Below, in pieces: positions 36,669 through 44,842 of a DNA stretch of 64,000 bases. The stretch's first letter is position 1; each line of letters starts with the position of its first letter. Source of the DNA: Flammeovirgaceae bacterium UBA1842 (GTDB taxonomy: Bacteria > Bacteroidota > Bacteroidia > Cytophagales > Cyclobacteriaceae); the NCBI GenBank assembly GCA_002338655.1, contig DDIU01000053.1, positions 98,410 through 162,409 on the forward strand, written 5' to 3'. The notes under the pieces are model-generated. The model had not been told where the DNA came from, did no database searches, and worked only from the letters and a program-made list of their open reading frames with translations. A program made the position numbers and the translations under genes.

Positions 36669-37142
36669 ATGAAACCCGCTTCATTGGCCGATATAAAAAA
36701 AGAACTGAAACTCAGAACTCCTGAAGAGGTTTTGCAGATATGCCTACAACTCGGTCGATTTAAAAAAGACAATAAGGAATTACTCACCTATTTGCTGTTC
36801 GATGCCCAAGATGAAGAGGCCTATATCGAATCGATAAAGTATGAAATCGATGATTTGATGGAAGAAATAAATACAAGTCAGCTTTATTATGCCAAAAAAA
36901 GCCTTCGCAAAATTTTAAGGAACCTGAATAAATACATCCGTTATTCTGGAGACAAACGAACAGAAGTAGAAGTAAGGCTACACTTCTGCCAAGCAATTAA
37001 GTATTCGAAGATAGCAGTGCATAGAAGTGCCGTGATAGAAAATATGTATAAACGACAACTTATCAATATTGAGAAAGCCTTAAAAGGCTTGCATGAAGAT
37101 ATCAAAGCTGATTATCAAGGTTTAATCCAAAGCGTGACCTAA
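36669..37142 (+). CDS. Conserved hypothetical protein, helical
   Basis: A 157-residue all-alpha, highly charged protein (ELKLRTPEEVLQICLQLGRF at the start, AKKSLRKILRNLNKYIRYSG in the middle). No signal peptide, membrane segment or known motif is visible. It looks like a small cytoplasmic helical-bundle protein of Bacteroidota. It stands alone between two spacers, followed by the repeat-rich region. Function unknown. Confidence 0.75.
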   Translation: MKPASLADIKKELKLRTPEEVLQICLQLGRFKKDNKELLTYLLFDAQDEEAYIESIKYEIDDLMEEINTSQLYYAKKSLRKILRNLNKYIRYSGDKRTEVEVRLHFCQAIKYSKIAVHRSAVIENMYKRQLINIEKALKGLHEDIKADYQGLIQSVT

Positions 37143-37793
37143 CTACCCCGGCTTTTCTCTCCCCGGCTTTTCTCTCCCCGGATTTAATAACCCTGTCAGG
37201 TTTGATACGGCAAGGCCTTCGTACGTCCAGGATCAACAGTTTTAAGTAAAGAAAAACCTGACAGGTTTTAATTGTACACCACCAAGGTTTTCTCTCACCG
37301 GATTTATTCCAGAATTTACTCCGGAGCCCCTTGATTAGAGACTTCCTCTCACAGGACGAAAATCATGAATTTCGAATATCGAATTATGAATGTTGAATAT
37401 CCAATAATGAATGACATGTTTTAATATCACTCGAAAACTCAATTAGTGCGTCATTTCGCAAGCGCAGCGGAGAAATCCTTGCCATACACAAACGGTGGTA
37501 AAGATTCCTGCCTGCCTGCAAGGCAGGCCTACGGAATGACTTACCAACTCGGTTTGACTCTCTCCGGATTTATTCCGGGGCCCCTTAATCGAGGAAACTC
37601 CCTCGTACAGGATGAAAAATGATGAATTTCGAATATCGAATTATGAATGTTGAATATCGAATAATGAATTATGAATAATGAATTATGAATTATGAATTAT
37701 GAAAGACATGCTTTAATATCACTCGAAAACTCAATTAGTACGTCATTTCGCAGCGCAGCGGAGAAATCCTTACCATACGTCATTACCACCCAA
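37143..37793. repeat. 650-bp repeat-rich intergenic region with a duplicated cassette
   Basis: No gene is visible. It starts with two adjacent 15-bp units CCCCGGCTTTTCTCT (37146-37175) and a diverged third. CCTGTCAGGTTT (37192-37203) is repeated in inverted form as AAACCTGACAGG (37254-37265). Two direct copies of a composite cassette follow, at about 37291-37488 and 37560-37778. Each runs through CCGGATTTATTCC, GAATTTCGAATATCGAATTA, ATATCACTCGAAAACTCAAT and GCAGCGGAGAAATCCTT in the same order. The second is longer because a GAATTATGAATAAT satellite has expanded (about 37663-37703). A CCTGCC/GGCAGG hairpin lies between the copies. Confidence 0.85.
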
Positions 37794-40421
37794 CTACACA
37801 TTATACAACTCCTTCGACTCTTCCTCTTTAAACTTCATCACCAAATTCAACGCATCAGGTACTACATCACTGCAAAAGACCAGTAAGGAGCCTTTTTTTG
37901 CATTGGTAATGGCATGTGTGATGGCCTCATGTTCGGAGGGGATAATCGTTACGGGTTTGTTGGGGTCAACGCTCTTAATGCCCGCATGAATCATCGCAAT
38001 CAGCTCTTCTTCGGTCTTTCCTCTTAGGTGTTTGTCTTGCCTGATAATGATCTCATCAAACATCTGGGCTGCCACGGCACCAATGCCATGGTTATCTTCA
38101 GGCCTACGGTCACCAATGCCGGCAATCATGCCAATTTTTGGTGAGCCCTCCATTTTCTCTACCATCTGCTTTAAAGCAGTGAGGCCCGCAGTGTTATGGG
38201 CATAGTCAAGCAGAACATTGAAATCTTTGAACCTGAACATATTCAGTCTGCCGGGAGTTTGAGCAGGCGAGGGGATAAACGATTCTATCGCTACTTTTAT
38301 ATCTTCGATGGCAAATCCACGGATATAACCCGTTAGTACTGCTGGCAATACATTTTGAATCATGAAAACGGCCTTTCCTTCGTAAGTTAAAGGCACATTG
38401 ATGGCCTTAGTCACTCGCATTTTCCATTCGCCTTTGCAAATGGTGATGTAGCCATTCTCATAAATGGCAGATAAGCCGCCATTTCTCGCATGCTTTTTTA
38501 TACGGGGGTTATCTTCATCTAAAGAAAATAAGGCCAGGTTGGATTTTATGCCCGTCCGCATTTCATAGACCAGGTCGTCATCAGCGTTTAAGATGGAATA
38601 CCCTTCGGGGAACACCGTTTCGGGGATAACCCCCTTCACACGCGCCAGTTGCTCTATGGTGTGAATTCCCTTTAGTCCGAGGTGATCGGCAGCCACATTG
38701 GTTACAATGCCTATATCACAATGTTTGAAACCCAAACCAGCACGCAATAACCCACCACGGGCAGATTCCAAGACGGCAAAATCAACGGTAGGGTCTTTCA
38801 ATACAAACTCAGCACTGGCGGGGCCCGTACAATCCCCTGACATCAGGAGCCGGTTTTGAATGTAAATGCCATCGGTAGTGGTATAGCCTACTTTATAGCC
38901 CTTCATTCTTGCCATATGGGCAATCAATCGGGTGGTGGTGGTTTTGCCATTGGTACCGGCTACGGCCACTATAGGGATTCTAAAATTCGAACCTAGGGGG
39001 TACAGCATATCAATTACATGTCCGGCTACGTTTCTTGGTAGCCCTTCAGCAGGAGCGAGGTGCATTCTAAATCCAGGACCGGCATTCACTTCAATGACCG
39101 CACCGGCCGTTTCGGGAAGTGGCTGCCCAATATCGGTGGTCATTACATCGATACCACAGATATCCAGATCAATAATTCTGGCAATTCGTTCTGCCATAAA
39201 AATATTATAGGGGTGGACAATGTCAGTCACGTCTTCAGCAGTGCCGCCAGTACTTAGGTTGGCGGTATCCTTTAATTTCAAAAATTCACCTTTTTCCAAA
39301 ACGCTATCCAATGATTTGCCATTCTCCTTTAAAATGCAGAGTGTCAACTCATTAACATCAATCATTGTAAGTACTTTTTCATGTCCGTACCCTCGTTTTG
39401 GATCTTTATTTACCAGGTCAATGAGCTCACGAACCGTTGATTTCCCATCGCCTACCACATGTGCGGCAGTACGTTTGGCTGCTGCCACCAACTTGTAATT
39501 GATCACAAGAAGTCGGTAGTCATCGCCCACGATATACTTTTCAATAATTACCGATTTAGAAACTTGCTTTGCCGATTCAAAGGCGGGAAGTGCATCTTCC
39601 CAATTCATCACATCTGTAGTGATACCCCGGCCATGGTTTCCACTGATCGGTTTGATCACCACGGGATAACCTATGTGATCAATGGCGTCTTTCATACCTT
39701 CTACCGTCCTTACAATTTCGCCCTTAGGAACAGGCACTTCCGCTTGCTCCAATAGAAATTTGGTATCCTCCTTATCACAGGCTATTTCAACTCCAATATT
39801 GCTGGTCTGGCTCGTTACGGTAGCCTGAATTTTCTTTTGATTGATACCATAACCCAACTGACAAAGAGAGTATTTGTTGAGCCTGATCCAGGGAATGCCC
39901 CTTGCCTCAGCTTCTTCTATAAGTGACCCCGTACTGGGGCCAAGGCGGACCCTTTCACGTATTTCACGCATTTCCTGAATATCAAATTCAAGATTATATT
40001 CTGTATCATTTACTAAAGCTTCGGCAATCCTTACAGAGGCCTTAGCGGCAAATCGGCCTACTTCCTCCTCAATATAGGTGAATACCACATTGTACACCCC
40101 TTCTTCGCCATAGCCACGCGTTCTGCCAAACCCCACTTCCATACCGGCCATAGACTGTATTTCCAGTGCAATATGTTCAATAACATGACCTATCCAAGTA
40201 CCTTCTTCCACACGCTGAAAGAACCCTCCCGCTTCACCTACAGAACAGCGGTGCTCATACATATCAGGAAACATGGCCTTAAGCCTATCGAGGAAGCCAT
40301 CAATGGTATTTGTTGGTCGTTGTTCCAATTCCTCAATGTCCAAGACCATAACAATTAACTTGTGCCTGTTTACAGACCAATAGTTAGGCCCTCTCATGGC
40401 ACGTATTTCAATAATATTCAT
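37794..40421 (-). CDS. cphA: Cyanophycin synthetase
   Basis: An 875-residue enzyme that polymerises aspartate and arginine into cyanophycin (multi-L-arginyl-poly-L-aspartate) with ATP. An N-terminal domain (1-160) is followed by an ATP-grasp domain at about 215-470 (VVIKPISGNHGRGIT near 255, VIEVNAGPGFRMH near 450), which adds Asp, and a Mur ligase-like domain with Walker A AGTNGKTTTT near residue 490 and DYAHNTAGL and GIGDRRPEDN near the C-terminus, which adds Arg. Length matches CphA (about 875). Cyanophycinase is divergent 145 bases away and an isoaspartyl peptidase lies just beyond, so the full storage and release set is present. Names and motifs leave little doubt. Confidence 0.96.
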   Translation of the reverse strand: MNIIEIRAMRGPNYWSVNRHKLIVMVLDIEELEQRPTNTIDGFLDRLKAMFPDMYEHRCSVGEAGGFFQRVEEGTWIGHVIEHIALEIQSMAGMEVGFGRTRGYGEEGVYNVVFTYIEEEVGRFAAKASVRIAEALVNDTEYNLEFDIQEMREIRERVRLGPSTGSLIEEAEARGIPWIRLNKYSLCQLGYGINQKKIQATVTSQTSNIGVEIACDKEDTKFLLEQAEVPVPKGEIVRTVEGMKDAIDHIGYPVVIKPISGNHGRGITTDVMNWEDALPAFESAKQVSKSVIIEKYIVGDDYRLLVINYKLVAAAKRTAAHVVGDGKSTVRELIDLVNKDPKRGYGHEKVLTMIDVNELTLCILKENGKSLDSVLEKGEFLKLKDTANLSTGGTAEDVTDIVHPYNIFMAERIARIIDLDICGIDVMTTDIGQPLPETAGAVIEVNAGPGFRMHLAPAEGLPRNVAGHVIDMLYPLGSNFRIPIVAVAGTNGKTTTTRLIAHMARMKGYKVGYTTTDGIYIQNRLLMSGDCTGPASAEFVLKDPTVDFAVLESARGGLLRAGLGFKHCDIGIVTNVAADHLGLKGIHTIEQLARVKGVIPETVFPEGYSILNADDDLVYEMRTGIKSNLALFSLDEDNPRIKKHARNGGLSAIYENGYITICKGEWKMRVTKAINVPLTYEGKAVFMIQNVLPAVLTGYIRGFAIEDIKVAIESFIPSPAQTPGRLNMFRFKDFNVLLDYAHNTAGLTALKQMVEKMEGSPKIGMIAGIGDRRPEDNHGIGAVAAQMFDEIIIRQDKHLRGKTEEELIAMIHAGIKSVDPNKPVTIIPSEHEAITHAITNAKKGSLLVFCSDVVPDALNLVMKFKEEESKELYNV

Positions 40422-40531
40422 ATTACAACTAATTAGTAGAGTGCAGGCAACGTTTAATGGCCTTTAGTGGTGAAAAAGCATGTTGCCATTGATTTATTAT
40501 AAATATAGATTTTTTAATAAGAAATAATAGG

Positions 40532-40541
40532 CAATTTTGCC
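40532..40541 (+). promoter_or_regulatory. Palindrome overlapping possible promoter of cyanophycinase
   Basis: GGCAATTTTGCC (40530-40541) is a perfect inverted repeat, and CAATTTTGC within it resembles the -7 box (TAnnTTTGC with C for T). It lies 25 bases before the cyanophycinase start, in the divergent gap with cyanophycin synthetase. It could be an operator; this is weak. Confidence 0.3.
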
Positions 40542-40566
40542 GAACGATAAGAATTAAAAAACAGAA

Positions 40567-41421
40567 ATGGACAACGCCAAAGGAACCTTAATACCCATTG
40601 GAGGAAATGAATGCAAAGGCAAGCATGAAAAAAATGGCCTGGAGTATATTACAGAAGGGATTCTGAGTCACGTTGTAAAAGAAAGTGGTGGGAAGGAGGC
40701 CAAAATAATCGTTATACCCACGGCTTCAAGCATTCCACGGAAAGTGGGTAAAAACTACCTGGACGCATTTAATGAATTGGGCTGCACCAATGTTAAAGTG
40801 CTGAACCTAAAGGAGAGGGAGCAGTGTGAAGAAGAGGAGAACCTGAAGCTCATTTCAGAAGCAAACTGTATCATGTTTTCTGGTGGTGACCAGTCAAAAA
40901 TAGCTGCGGTGATAGGCGGTACTACTATGCATAAGCTGTTAATCGAGCGATATATAAACGATGATTTTGTAATAGCGGGTACTAGTGCGGGAGCAATGGC
41001 TATGGCCAATGAGATGATAGCAGGAGGGAGCAGTACCGAAGCTTTGCTAAAGGGTGCCGTGATCATGAGCAAGGGCTTGGCATTGATACCAGAATTGATC
41101 ATCGATACCCATTTTGTCCGTAGGGGCAGGTTCGGCCGATTAGCGGAAGCGGTGGCCATCCATCCTAATCTGATTGGAATTGGACTAGCTGAAGACACAG
41201 GTTTAGTGGTAAAGAATGGCAATGAGTTTAAAGTGATAGGGTCGGGAATGGTGATAATGGTTGATGCCAGCCACCTCACTCACAATAAGCATGATAGGTT
41301 AAAGGTGGGTACGGCCATGTCGTTATCAAATCTTGTTACGCATATTTTAGCTAATGGTGATCGGTTTACCATGCGTGATAGGGTAATTTCTGTTTTGCCT
41401 ATGAGTGAGACTTTTGTTTGA
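40567..41421 (+). CDS. cphB: Cyanophycinase
   Basis: A 284-residue serine peptidase (family S51) that cuts cyanophycin into beta-Asp-Arg dipeptides. The nucleophile is Ser in AGTSAGAMAMANEM (near residue 140), and MFSGGDQSKIA near residue 105 forms the preceding conserved loop. Its Asp/His partners are probably in IIDTHFVRRGRFGRLAEAV. Length and order match CphB. It is divergent from cyanophycin synthetase, and an isoaspartyl peptidase is convergent 139 bases downstream, which would split the dipeptide. Confidence 0.95.
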   Translation: MDNAKGTLIPIGGNECKGKHEKNGLEYITEGILSHVVKESGGKEAKIIVIPTASSIPRKVGKNYLDAFNELGCTNVKVLNLKEREQCEEEENLKLISEANCIMFSGGDQSKIAAVIGGTTMHKLLIERYINDDFVIAGTSAGAMAMANEMIAGGSSTEALLKGAVIMSKGLALIPELIIDTHFVRRGRFGRLAEAVAIHPNLIGIGLAEDTGLVVKNGNEFKVIGSGMVIMVDASHLTHNKHDRLKVGTAMSLSNLVTHILANGDRFTMRDRVISVLPMSETFV

Positions 41422-41560
41422 GTTAGATGTTAGACGTAAGATGTTAGACGTTAGACATTAGACATTAGACGTTAGATATTGGGCATTAGACACCAACTAC
41501 CAGATGCCAACTACTAAATACTAATTACTAAATACTAACTATTAATTACTAACTACTAGT
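41422..41560. repeat. Degenerate simple repeat between cyanophycinase and isoaspartyl peptidase
   Basis: About 50 bases of 7-bp units (TTAGACG, TTAGACA, TTAGATG) from 41424 are followed by units of TACTAA/CTAATTA type up to about 41557. It fills the whole gap of two convergent genes, and no terminator hairpin is visible. Similar in style to the 14-bp repeat at 32421 but of different unit. Confidence 0.7.
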
Positions 41561-42490
41561 CTAACGATAAATCGCTACTTCATTCAATCCATTTGACTGT
41601 CGTTGTCCACGGTACATGCCTTCGGTATTGAATGCCAATGTTATATTTCCTTTCGTATCCAACGCTATTAAACCACCATCACCACCAATTTTCATAAGTC
41701 GCTCATTTACAACTATTTGACAAGCTTCATTTAAAGACAGATTTTTATATTCCATAAGGCAAGAAACATCATAAGCTACCACACCTCGGATGAAATATTC
41801 ACCACTGCCGGTACACGATACTGCACAAGTGGCATTGTTGGCATACGTACCAGCACCTATCATTGGGCTGTCACCCACACGGCCGAATTTCTTATTGGTC
41901 ATTCCTCCTGTGGAGGTGGCTGCCGCAATGTTTCCCAAAGCATCTAAAGCCACCGCCCCAACGGTACCAAACTTATGATCCTTGTTGTCTGAATGATCTA
42001 ATTGAAAACTATCTGAACCTTTAACTGCCTGCCATTGCTGGTAACGTAATTCATCATAAAAGTAGCTTTCCTCTTTAAATCGGACATTCATTTGTCTGGC
42101 AAACTCTTCGGCCCCTTGTCCAGCTAAAAACACATGCCCTGACTTCTCCATTACCAACCGGGCCAATTGTATAGGGTTTTTGACTCCCGTTATGATTGAA
42201 ACGGCACCCGCATTTAGATTTTGCCCTTCCATTATAGCGGCATCCATTTCGTGGGTGCCTGAGGCTGTAAAAACCGAACCTTTACCCGCATTGAACAGCG
42301 GACTGTCTTCCAACTCACTAACGGCTTTTTCTACTGCCTCTACAGCACTTTTACCTTGTTCCAATAAGTAGTAGCCCTTATCGAGTGCATTTTGCAGCGC
42401 TTCTTTGTAGGCCAGTTCTTTTTCTGGCGTCATTGTGCTCTTGAGGATGGTGCCTGCACCACCGTGGATGGCCATTGATAAGTTTTTCAT
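41561..42490 (-). CDS. Isoaspartyl peptidase/plant-type asparaginase
   Basis: A 309-residue N-terminal-nucleophile hydrolase. It cleaves beta-aspartyl dipeptides (here probably beta-Asp-Arg) and L-asparagine. It opens MKNLSMAIHGGAGT, has NAGKGSVFT and MDAAIMEG, and the autocleavage site is HKFGTVGAVALD, with Thr the nucleophile after cleavage; DSPMIGAGTYA follows. Family size fits. The frame extends to TTG 42514, but that TTG lies inside a TAACTTTG promoter box, so ATG 42490 is chosen. Proximity to cyanophycin synthetase and cyanophycinase makes it the probable last step of cyanophycin breakdown. Confidence 0.93.
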   Translation of the reverse strand: MKNLSMAIHGGAGTILKSTMTPEKELAYKEALQNALDKGYYLLEQGKSAVEAVEKAVSELEDSPLFNAGKGSVFTASGTHEMDAAIMEGQNLNAGAVSIITGVKNPIQLARLVMEKSGHVFLAGQGAEEFARQMNVRFKEESYFYDELRYQQWQAVKGSDSFQLDHSDNKDHKFGTVGAVALDALGNIAAATSTGGMTNKKFGRVGDSPMIGAGTYANNATCAVSCTGSGEYFIRGVVAYDVSCLMEYKNLSLNEACQIVVNERLMKIGGDGGLIALDTKGNITLAFNTEGMYRGQRQSNGLNEVAIYR

Positions 42491-42511
42491 ACTATTTTGA
42501 GTAATGGAAGT

Positions 42512-42519
42512 CAAAGTTA
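42512..42519 (-). promoter_or_regulatory. Bacteroidota -7 promoter box for isoaspartyl peptidase
   Basis: Minus-strand TAACTTTG, 21 bases before ATG 42490. It contains the TTG that opens the longest frame. No strong -33 element is seen. Confidence 0.55.
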
Positions 42520-42652
42520 TCAGCTTTGAAGTATAAATCCTCTTTACTATCGGAGTTCGAATAATATATATTGGTTATATATCGAAATGAAGCAATTTGG
42601 AATACGAGGAGTGTTACAACCTTCATTTTAATATTATCGTTTTGTAATAATT

Positions 42653-43759
42653 ATGCAGCAACTATTACTGTTTGGAAGTATTCAGGGCTTTTTGATTACC
42701 CTAGCACTTATACGTATTAAACACCCCTTAAACAGGCAAAGTAACTACCTATTTGCTTCGTTGATAGCTGTTGTAGCTGCCTTTTTGTTGATCAGTTCGC
42801 AACAACAGTATTTTGGTGCGTATCCCAGATCATTTTTGGCTTCCTATGTGTTGATTTACTTGTATTGCCCCCTCTATTATTTTTATATTATATCACTTAC
42901 AAAGCCTGAAAGGATATTTGCACCAAAAAGCCTGATCGTTATTATACCTGCCCTGGTCTATTTACTATTGATGCTAAGGTACGTTGGCATGTCTGACTTG
43001 GAAGTCCTTAATCAAATCAAGACAGCCCCCATTGATTTAGTACTTGCTGATATTATTTCAATTGCGATGAATTTCTACGTCTTGTGGTCCAGTTGGCAAA
43101 TACTGAAATACGCCAAACAGGAGTCGGTAGTGCAGAATACAGGTCTAAATATATTCTTAGTATTTCATGTAGCCTTAGTTGTCAGCAATTTGGCCTGGTG
43201 CTATTTTCTACTGCCCAAATCTGTTGCTGGCAACCTGACTATGCCCTTTAGCTTGGAACTTGTCTATTTTTCAATGTCAGGGTTAATCTTTGTTTTCAGC
43301 TATGTTTTAATTGTTAAAAACCATTACTTCTCCAGTCGGGAATACGACTCGATAAGGCCTTATAAAAATGTGGTCTATCCGAGTGAAGAATTATCAATTA
43401 TAAGTGAGAAGATAGTGCGAACGCTGAGTGAAAGCAAGGCCTATTGTGATCCGAATTTTTCACTGGACAAACTGGCCGAATGTACTGAAGTGGATAAATT
43501 CAAACTTTCCTATACCATTAACCACACCATGAAAAGCTCTTTTACAAAGCTGGTTAATGGATATCGCATTGAGGAATTTATTGATCTCATGGGTTCGGAG
43601 AATTTTAATCATTACAATATGCTAGGAGTGGCCAATGAAGCTGGTTTTAAAACCAAGTCCACGTTCTACAAAGCATTCAAAGAAATAAAAGGACTGACCC
43701 CTCGTGAATATTTATCCTGTAAGGATAAACAGTTGGTAAATCAATATGAAACTGCCTAA
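42653..43759 (+). CDS. Membrane AraC-family transcriptional regulator
   Basis: A 368-residue protein with about seven hydrophobic segments in residues 1-225 and an AraC-type helix-turn-helix from about 265 (SLDKLAECTEVDKFKLSYTI, then VANEAGFKTKSTFYKAFKEI and KGLTPREYL). The membrane part resembles 7TM sensor domains common in Bacteroidota. It likely senses a small molecule in or near the membrane and controls the next gene, a double SnoaL-like protein 121 bases away on the same strand (inference). An 8-bp hairpin TTGAGTCC/GGACTCAA follows it at 43780-43808. Confidence 0.88.
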   Translation: MQQLLLFGSIQGFLITLALIRIKHPLNRQSNYLFASLIAVVAAFLLISSQQQYFGAYPRSFLASYVLIYLYCPLYYFYIISLTKPERIFAPKSLIVIIPALVYLLLMLRYVGMSDLEVLNQIKTAPIDLVLADIISIAMNFYVLWSSWQILKYAKQESVVQNTGLNIFLVFHVALVVSNLAWCYFLLPKSVAGNLTMPFSLELVYFSMSGLIFVFSYVLIVKNHYFSSREYDSIRPYKNVVYPSEELSIISEKIVRTLSESKAYCDPNFSLDKLAECTEVDKFKLSYTINHTMKSSFTKLVNGYRIEEFIDLMGSENFNHYNMLGVANEAGFKTKSTFYKAFKEIKGLTPREYLSCKDKQLVNQYETA

Positions 43760-43779
43760 TTCCCATTGTTTATAAACAA

Positions 43780-43808
43780 TTGAGTCCATCTAAATTATTC
43801 GGACTCAA
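43780..43808 (+). terminator. Hairpin between AraC regulator and SnoaL-like gene
   Basis: TTGAGTCC (43780-43787) and GGACTCAA (43801-43808) form a perfect 8-bp stem with a 13-base loop. There is no long T-run after it, so it may be an mRNA stabiliser, attenuator or weak terminator. Confidence 0.45.
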
Positions 43809-43880
43809 TACTGTACATAAAATTCATTTGTAATGCCTCTCTCTTCGTAACCTTCCGAAGAAATATAAACAGACATTCAA

Positions 43881-44816
43881 ATGACAAAATCTATTATTAC
43901 ATTGACCCTTACTATGTTGATCTTCAGCGGCCTACATGCCCAGACCAACAATGTTGAAATCACAAACCAATTTTTCAAAGCCTATGAGGAAATGGACTTC
44001 GATAAAATGGCCTCCTATTGGGATGATTCTTTAAAGCTTCAGGATCTCATTGTAGCTGAAATGTATAAAATTGAAGACACCTATTATGGACGGCAGACCC
44101 CATTGGAATTATGGAAACAAGCGTTTAGTGTGAAACCCAATTACATCAGAATAAGTGTTCGTGAGCAGTTTACAAGCGGGAATTTCGTTGTTTCTGATCT
44201 GAGCTTCGAATCTTCCTCATCCAATAATGAGAAAACGGCCATTACCAAAGGGGAGATGTTTACGATCTTTAAATTCCACAATGGTAAAATAACCGAGCAC
44301 TATGATTTTGGTGACTACTATACCTGGGGACGACAGATCAGATCGGTTTTGAAAGGGGAACACCATGTTAACTACCCTGAGGAGAAAAACCTGGCTATTG
44401 CTCAAGCCTATATTGACGCTTATTCAAATTCTGATTTGGAAAAGATGAGTTCATTTTATGCAGATGATGTGGAGTTTAAAGACCTCACGGCAAAAGATGT
44501 ATTTAAGGCCAACAACTTTGAACAAAACGGAAAAGAACATGTTAAATCTTTTTGGAAAGGTGTATTGATCGATCCAAAAGCCAAATACTTAAATGTGAAA
44601 ATCGATGGAGCTTTTTACTCGGCAAGCTATGTGATGTTGAATACCACATTTGCCATGATATTACCTGCTTCATGGACTGGAGGCAAGGAAAATGTGTATG
44701 TTCAATTCCCGATCAAAACCATATTACAAATAAAGGAAGGCAAAATTACCAAACATTATGATTTTGCCGATTACGACCTTTATCATGAACAAATACGATT
44801 ACAAACTGCCAACTAA
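43881..44816 (+). CDS. Secreted protein with two SnoaL/NTF2-like domains
   Basis: A 311-residue exported protein with a signal peptide (ITLTLTMLIFSGLHA, cut before QT). It holds two tandem NTF2-like domains (about 25-155 and 170-305). Each starts with a helix-rich FFKAYEEMDFDKMASYWDDS or AYIDAYSNSDLEKMSSFYAD and ends in KITEHYDFGDYY or KITKHYDFADYD, so it is an internal duplication. SnoaL-like domains bind small hydrophobic ligands or act as cyclases; here the activity is unknown. It follows the AraC regulator. Confidence 0.83.
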   Translation: MTKSIITLTLTMLIFSGLHAQTNNVEITNQFFKAYEEMDFDKMASYWDDSLKLQDLIVAEMYKIEDTYYGRQTPLELWKQAFSVKPNYIRISVREQFTSGNFVVSDLSFESSSSNNEKTAITKGEMFTIFKFHNGKITEHYDFGDYYTWGRQIRSVLKGEHHVNYPEEKNLAIAQAYIDAYSNSDLEKMSSFYADDVEFKDLTAKDVFKANNFEQNGKEHVKSFWKGVLIDPKAKYLNVKIDGAFYSASYVMLNTTFAMILPASWTGGKENVYVQFPIKTILQIKEGKITKHYDFADYDLYHEQIRLQTAN

Positions 44817-44842
44817 CAGAGGTGAGGAGAGTTAGCAAAACG

